DNA of 64,000 bases. It comes from Candidatus Latescibacterota bacterium. GTDB lineage: Bacteria > Krumholzibacteriota > Krumholzibacteriia > WVZY01. Shown here in pieces: positions 61,383 to 64,000 of this stretch. The position numbers were made by a program, and so were the translations under genes. A model generated the notes under the pieces. The model did no database searches and was not told the origin of the DNA. It saw only the letters and a list, made by a program, of their open reading frames with translations. How positions within the stretch are numbered: the first letter of the stretch is position 1; each line of letters begins with the position of its first letter. Location: positions 1-64,000 of the forward strand of contig WVZY01000003.1 of NCBI GenBank assembly GCA_011772205.1. Direction: 5' to 3'.

Positions 61383-62249
61383 ATGCGTGCTATCCATCTA
61401 AAATGCCTGTGCTTGATGCTCCCATTGCTGATCGTGGGTTCTTTTTTTCAATCTCGGGCTCTTGCTGGAGCATTCGTTCTCCAGGAGATGAGCTGGGTTG
61501 AGGTTGGAGAATATTTGAAAGAAAACGATATGATTATCATCCCTTTGGGAAGTACGGAGCAGCATGGTCCCCATTTACCATTGGGTTCGGATTATTATCA
61601 AGCGTTCGAAATTTCAAAGAAGATCTCCGAAAGAACCGGCGTCATCGTCGCGCCGATACTCATGGTCGGATACAGCGAGTATCATGCAGGATTTCCCGGC
61701 GTGCTCAGCATCAAACCCGAAACAATGACACAAGTTCTGTTCGAAAGCATTGAGTTCCTCATTGAGGATGGTTTTCGCCGCATCATGTTCATGAACGGAC
61801 ATGGAGGAAATGCCATCGTCCAGGAGAATTTGATTCACAGAATAAACCAAACGACGGAGGCGGTGGCAGTCGCCCTCGATACCGAGGGTACGGAGGAAGA
61901 GTATCTAGACTGGCATTCCGGTAAAACAGAAACTTCAAAAATGCTCTACTTGATGCCATCTCTTGTGAGAATGGAGAAGGCTGAAAAGCCAACGATGCGC
62001 TTTACAGCCAGGATGGAGAGGCTGCAAGCACACGCCAAAAACAATCCCGAGCTCGATAAAGTATTCACCGCTCTGCTCGGCACTCGGGAACAAACGAAGA
62101 AAGGCGGCGCGAGCCACGAGTTCTCGAGCAACGGCATTTGGACACTCAGTGATCTGCAATCGGTATCTGAAGCGCTCGGGAAGCAAAACGTCGATATCGT
62201 CGTGGACAAAGCTGTTAAATTTATCGAAGCATGGAGAGAAGCTGAATAA
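61383..62249 (+). CDS. Exported creatininase-family amidohydrolase
   Basis: A 288-residue metal hydrolase. It has a signal peptide (MRAIHLKCLCLMLPLLIVGSFF to ALAGA), unusual for the family. Metal ligands are in GSTEQHGPHLPLGSD (Glu, His, Asp), NGHGGN and HSGKTETSKML (His and Glu), all intact. Family members cleave cyclic or linear amides (creatinine, formylated pterins, mycofactocin precursor, as in MftE). The start follows AAGGAGGTGTCCG. It is monocistronic between a kinase and lipoprotein genes, so the substrate, probably a periplasmic amide, is unknown. Confidence 0.85.
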   Translation: MRAIHLKCLCLMLPLLIVGSFFQSRALAGAFVLQEMSWVEVGEYLKENDMIIIPLGSTEQHGPHLPLGSDYYQAFEISKKISERTGVIVAPILMVGYSEYHAGFPGVLSIKPETMTQVLFESIEFLIEDGFRRIMFMNGHGGNAIVQENLIHRINQTTEAVAVALDTEGTEEEYLDWHSGKTETSKMLYLMPSLVRMEKAEKPTMRFTARMERLQAHAKNNPELDKVFTALLGTREQTKKGGASHEFSSNGIWTLSDLQSVSEALGKQNVDIVVDKAVKFIEAWREAE

Positions 62250-62413
62250 CGCGTGAGAAACGTGGGCTTGGGTCTTTATTTTTTTTGTTCCATAGACGCG
62301 TGCTCCTCCAAGAAAAGATGCGATAAGTACAGTCCGTATGCGATTGCCTGCCCTGACAATGTGATATCACGAACCTTCGGTAAGCCTTTCGGAGGTCGGC
62401 ACTACGAGAAGGG

Positions 62414-62620
62414 CTAGCGGTTCTCGATCTCCCGTAGAAGCTTGTTGACGGCCCGGTCTCCGGGCTGCAGCCCGAGGGCACGGGTGAGCAAGGCCTTCGC
62501 TTCCCCCTTTCGGCCTTCACCCAATCGGACTCGTGCCAGGTCGAAAAGGATGCTTTCATCGTGCGGCGCGAGTTCTCGCACGGCTTCGAGTTCTGTCGCG
62601 GCGTCTTCAAACCGGTCCAT
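62414..62620 (-). CDS. Short TPR protein or TPR gene remnant
   Basis: A 68-residue product with two TPR-like units (FEDAATELEAVRELAPHDESI and GEAKALLTRALGLQPGD). There is no ribosome site before the ATG at 62620, and codons upstream stay open for a short stretch, so it may be the tail of a lost larger TPR or kinase-TPR gene like its neighbours. Strong coding-like composition, weak evidence for independent expression. Confidence 0.45.
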   Translation of the reverse strand: MDRFEDAATELEAVRELAPHDESILFDLARVRLGEGRKGEAKALLTRALGLQPGDRAVNKLLREIENR

Positions 62621-62665
62621 TTGGCAGCTTCTTACTAAAAATAACGCTCTGGTGGCGTTCCTTCT

Positions 62666-62696
62666 TTGATCATTATCGGCAAAATTGTGCTATAAT
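62666..62696 (+). promoter_or_regulatory. Extended -10 promoter of the lipoprotein gene at 62743
   Basis: TGCTATAAT forms an extended -10 (TATAAT 62691-62696) with TTGATC 19 bases upstream. It points to the lipoprotein gene starting at 62743. Confidence 0.55.
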
Positions 62697-62742
62697 AATG
62701 GCTGTGATGTGCATCCATCATTAGCGAACAGGCAATCCTGCG

Positions 62743-63636
62743 ATGCGAACAATCATTTTTATGAATTCCCTGGTCTATTGTATTGCTGCTCTTGCACTTG
62801 CGGCTTGTGACCGCAATTCGAGCTGCTACAGAGACCAACTCACCGGCCCCATCACCCAGAATCATCCGCCAAGCATCCAGGCTCAAAGCGACACGAACCT
62901 CGTTTTCGGCGATACGCTCAAGTTGAGAGCGTCCGCCACAGATCCCGATGGCGACGATTTAACGTACTATTTAACCGTATTCATTCGCGATATTTCGGAA
63001 TCCGACTACGTGGCGGATGCATTCTTGGATTCGCTAACAGGGGATTTCTGGTTTGTGCCGGGTCCCATGGACATGCCTGATCGCTCAATGATGTTTACGG
63101 TGATAGACGAGAAAGGTTATTCAGCGTCAACCCAGTTCAAAGTTGCAGTGAAGTACTATTTGGATCAGGTGTGTGATCTGCTTCAGCCCGATTCCTTTCA
63201 TAACATAGTACACTATCGCCCGGTTGGGCAGGAATTTGTTCCCAATATTAGCGCATTGGACATCGTACAGGTGTGGCTAGAGGTCGACTCTCCCGCCGAC
63301 TTAATCGTCAATATTCGATCCGGAACCATCACGGGGCCGATCGAAGGTACGAGCGAAGTATTGACGTTCCCGGGACGCTTCAACGGCATCGCAACTTTCG
63401 AATTCGAAAGAGTCGATTTGGTGCCGCAAGAGATGTACGTGATTGAACTGGTGCAGCAATCCGGTCAAAACTGCTTGATTGGATACCGGAGGGAAGCAAA
63501 CTACCCTTACGGCCGTTTCATTTTAAACGGTACTCCTTGGGAATATGATGATGCGTGGTTTCGTGAGGGAGTCGGTTCGCCGTATCCAGAAGAATCCAAT
63601 TCTGGGGATCTGGGGGAGTGTTTGGATACATCATAG
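62743..63636 (+). CDS. Lipoprotein with Ig/cadherin-like domain
   Basis: A 297-residue protein with a signal peptide and lipobox LAAC (about residue 22). After the Cys is a beta-sandwich start with NHPPSIQAQSDTNLVFGDTL and ASATDPDGDDLTYYL, the Asp-rich turn typical of cadherin-like or PKD/Ig-like repeats in surface proteins. A second beta-rich domain (about 140-260) follows, with no recognised family. The start ATG 62743 lacks a strong ribosome site. It is likely an outer-membrane or surface lipoprotein, 130 bases before the serpin lipoprotein on the same strand. Confidence 0.7.
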   Translation: MRTIIFMNSLVYCIAALALAACDRNSSCYRDQLTGPITQNHPPSIQAQSDTNLVFGDTLKLRASATDPDGDDLTYYLTVFIRDISESDYVADAFLDSLTGDFWFVPGPMDMPDRSMMFTVIDEKGYSASTQFKVAVKYYLDQVCDLLQPDSFHNIVHYRPVGQEFVPNISALDIVQVWLEVDSPADLIVNIRSGTITGPIEGTSEVLTFPGRFNGIATFEFERVDLVPQEMYVIELVQQSGQNCLIGYRREANYPYGRFILNGTPWEYDDAWFREGVGSPYPEESNSGDLGECLDTS

Positions 63637-63765
63637 CATGATGTTGCGATGATGATTTAACACTGGACTCATTAATGGCAAATGAAAAGCGAGCTCGTTG
63701 ATCCTACGCGCGCACGTGAACAGCGTGAACGAATTTTCGGGAATATTGAATAAGGGAGGTCGACC

Positions 63766-64000
63766 ATGAGTTCTTTATCATCGATATCCAGATTTCTCAT
63801 TTGCTTCGCGGTCCTCGTGTTGATCGGATGCAGCGAAAATCCGGTTAAATGCCCCAAAAATGATGGGCAGCCACCCGCCACCCCGCCCACGCTGGAACTG
63901 AGGATCGGACGCACCAATGATTTTGCATTCGATCTTTATCACCACCTTAGCTCCTCTGAGGAAAACTCTGAGGAAAATCTGATTGTATCACCTCATAGCA
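63766..64000 (+). CDS. Serpin lipoprotein, truncated by window edge
   Basis: The first 78 codons of a gene starting at ATG 63766, behind AAGGGAGG. The signal peptide ends with the lipobox LIGC (about residue 21), followed by a Pro-rich linker. Then TNDFAFDLYHHLSS and ENLIVSPHS match the N-terminal helix and first strand of serpins (typical pattern NxxFAxdLYxxL and ENxxxSPxSI). Serpins are suicide inhibitors of serine or cysteine proteases; bacterial ones are scattered and often secreted, and a lipid-anchored one would protect the cell surface from proteases. The reactive-centre loop lies outside the window, so inhibitory function cannot be checked. Confidence 0.8.
   Translation, partial: MSSLSSISRFLICFAVLVLIGCSENPVKCPKNDGQPPATPPTLELRIGRTNDFAFDLYHHLSSSEENSEENLIVSPHS

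Noticed and set aside
63679-63694. TGGCAAATGAAAAGCG, sigma-54-like site before the serpin gene
   Set aside because: Spacing fits, but the -12 element is AAGC instead of TTGC; too weak to list as a promoter.
1-64000. tRNA, rRNA and insertion-sequence genes
   Set aside because: No cloverleaf with a typical T-arm, no rRNA segment and no transposase motif was recognised in any intergenic region by eye; a covariance-model scan would be decisive.

Overview
The window looks like chromosome of a Gram-negative bacterium outside the well-studied phyla. Supporting signs are lipoprotein signal peptides, a BamA-type barrel protein, a TonB-dependent receptor with a carboxypeptidase-like plug extension, and several Ser/Thr kinase-TPR receptors. 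This gene style is common in FCB-related lineages and Gemmatimonadota-like genomes, but no rRNA or ribosomal marker is present, so the assignment is inference. No CRISPR array, rRNA, tRNA or insertion sequence was found.

Region 1 (1-8.8 kb, minus strand) is one aromatic amino acid operon: trpL leader with attenuator, trpF, aroF, aroA, aroE, aroC, an aroK-aroB fusion and aroQ. Together they encode all seven steps from erythrose-4-phosphate/PEP to chorismate, plus TrpF. The leader peptide carries the Trp codons of HWWGFW, followed by mutually exclusive antiterminator and terminator hairpins. Region 2 (8.9-16.7 kb) holds an isocitrate/isopropylmalate-type dehydrogenase, a Spy/CpxP-like periplasmic protein with seven consecutive cysteines, a WYL regulator, an S9 peptidase and an SdrD-like lipoprotein.

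Region 3 (16.8-24.5 kb, minus strand) is an envelope-control module: BamA-like protein, DUF4390 protein, NtrY-like kinase and NtrC-family sigma-54 activator. Sites of the form TGGCA-N-TTGC with the exact GG-N10-GC spacing precede the operon itself and two envelope genes (at 162 and 17714). A fourth, slightly degenerate one precedes the barrel gene at 18663. I infer a self-amplifying sigma-54 envelope regulon.

Region 4 (24.9-44.8 kb) is a compatible-solute island. A minus-strand operon runs MarR regulator, asparagine-synthetase-like amidotransferase, mannosyl-3-phosphoglycerate synthase, Na+/solute symporter, mannosyl-3-phosphoglycerate phosphatase, PRC-barrel protein and MltF-like lytic transglycosylase. 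Divergently there are a secernin-like Ntn-hydrolase, a GH38 alpha-mannosidase, a baeRF7 protein and a BON-domain protein. A glycerate 2-kinase and a second amidotransferase-like protein without the catalytic cysteine lie beyond. The inferred job is to make, amidate, import, de-amidate and recycle mannosylglycerate; the amidation product would be mannosylglyceramide, for which I know of no assigned gene.

Region 5 (45.1-64 kb) holds a disrupted TonB receptor, a decayed and two intact kinase-TPR genes, a two-domain ThyX, a membrane spermidine-synthase-like protein, a leaderless wHTH/nucleotidyltransferase pair, an exported creatininase-family protein, lipoproteins, and the start of a serpin lipoprotein. 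The two intact kinase genes and the thyX side share one unusual extended promoter sequence.
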